Shown here one piece after another: positions 63,338-64,000 of a stretch of 64,000 nt of DNA (position 1 is its first letter; each line of letters starts with the position of its first letter). Where the stretch lies: the NCBI GenBank assembly GCA_013433145.1, contig CM024173.1, positions 2,079,101 to 2,143,100 of the forward strand, written 5' to 3'. Made by a program: the position numbers and the translations under genes. The notes under the pieces are model-generated. The model made no database searches and was not told the DNA's origin. It was given only the letters and a program-made list of their open reading frames with translations. The stretch comes from Ascaris suum. Lineage: Eukaryota; Nematoda; Chromadorea; Rhabditida; Ascarididae.

Positions 63338-63475
63338 TTATTTATCATCATTGATGGAAACGCCTTTATCATTGTCAATCTTGTTCGTCGTAACGTTTAA
63401 ATCGACAAGTTGTCGGCTCATTTGTATTCGTATTGTTGCGCTCTTTCCCTTCAGCATGTCCTTATAGTAAACCAT
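63338..63475 (-). CDS. 45-codon open frame, unidentified
   Basis: ATG at 63475 reads MVYYKDMLKGKSATIRIQMS, then RQLVDLNVTTNKI and ends NDDK before TAA at 63338. Codon content looks protein-like against the AT-rich background. An AAATTAG acceptor-like site is just upstream, so it could be a terminal exon rather than a complete gene. No domain recognised. Confidence 0.35.
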   Translation of the reverse strand: MVYYKDMLKGKSATIRIQMSRQLVDLNVTTNKIDNDKGVSINDDK

Positions 63476-63491
63476 CTCTCTAATTTCTCAG

Positions 63492-63601
63492 AGATTAAAG
63501 AAAACAATTCTAGGAAACGAAGGGATGGCAAATCGAAATTATCAAGCAGTAGTGAAGAAAAAAGGCCTTTTTATTTGGGACGAGTGAAGAAAGAAAAATA
63601 G
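63492..63601 (+). CDS. Probable terminal exon of a basic protein
   Basis: After the acceptor TTTCTCAG, in phase 1, the frame reads IKENNSRKRRDGKSKLSSSS then EEKRPFYLGRVKKEK and TAG. The lysine/arginine/serine-rich end resembles a nuclear-localisation tail. No upstream exon was identified in the window, so the product is unknown. Confidence 0.4.
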
Positions 63602-63751
63602 CCAAGCAAAGCAACTGAAATTCAAAGGGATTAACAATATTTTATGCATTCAGGGACAAAAATTCTATCGCTTTCTATTCTCACTACTTTCATAGGTCTC
63701 TATTGCTTTGCAGCGATGAGGCCAGAGATCTGCTGTCTTTTCTTAAATTTG

Positions 63752-63901
63752 CGGTTTCGGTGCAAAATGTAAGCGGAATGAAAACGGAGCTTTTCTTTCA
63801 AGATTTCGAAAGCGCATGGAGATATTGCAAGCAATAAACAAGGAAGTTGAGATCAATTATCCAAGCATAATTATCCTCAAAGAAGCGTCCTCAGCATAGG
63901 A
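63752..63901 (+). other. Open frame near the right edge with a follistatin-like scrap
   Basis: The frame opens with ICGFGAKCKRNENG, which resembles the C-x-FGA-x-C start of follistatin-like domains, then continues SRFRKRMEILQAINKEVEIN to TAG. The later cysteines expected of that domain are missing and no acceptor is obvious, so this is weak. Confidence 0.2.
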
Positions 63902-64000
63902 TCAGATTCCATAAGAATCCGACTATATGGAAATGGTAACTGATATAATAAGAAATTCGCTTCGAGATGCTTTCAAATTTCGAATACGTCATATAGATGA

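Overview
The window looks like nuclear DNA of a small-genome metazoan, most likely a nematode. This is inferred from very AT-rich sequence, split genes with short AT-rich introns, T-rich acceptors ending in TTTCAG or TTTTAG (some in TTTGAG), and long (TA)n arrays. Bacterial-style long ORFs are absent, so genes had to be assembled from exons by joining splice sites in phase.

Left third, minus strand (about 15.0 to 1.9 kb): a split gene for the replication factor MCM10. It has an N-terminal exon, an OB-fold over several exons, the zinc-finger exon, a basic middle region, and the cysteine-rich C-terminal domain ending in a stop at 1907. Nearly all exon joins are in phase. One junction (8837 to 7910) is unresolved. 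An additional phase-0 126-nt open cassette lies in one intron.

Middle left, minus strand (about 22.6 to 17.7 kb): a divergent F-box protein gene with at least five exons. One 113-nt exon-like segment breaks the frame if included.

Centre (23 to 52 kb): gene-poor, AT-rich sequence with three decayed non-LTR reverse transcriptase fragments (29.4-29.9 kb minus, 32.2-33.0 kb plus, 40.7-41.6 kb minus), several short-period tandem repeats, two very long (TA)n arrays about 1 kb apart, a perfect 24-bp inverted repeat pair about 600 bp across, and a probable DHHC-palmitoyltransferase pseudogene fragment near 47.1 kb.

Right part, minus strand (59.3 to 52.6 kb): a complete eight-exon gene for a C2H2 zinc-finger protein of 598 residues, with eight fingers, a Gln/Ala-rich linker and a C-terminal coiled coil. 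Every exon joins in phase. The last 4 kb hold weaker candidates: a small two-exon plus-strand gene, a possible minus-strand gene from 62656, a plus-strand terminal exon ending at 63601 and a 45-residue minus-strand ORF beside it.

MCM10 acts at DNA replication origins; the F-box protein is expected in SCF ubiquitin ligases; the zinc-finger protein is a likely nuclear regulator. Nothing in the layout ties them into one pathway. I found no tRNA, rRNA, spliced-leader RNA or CRISPR array.
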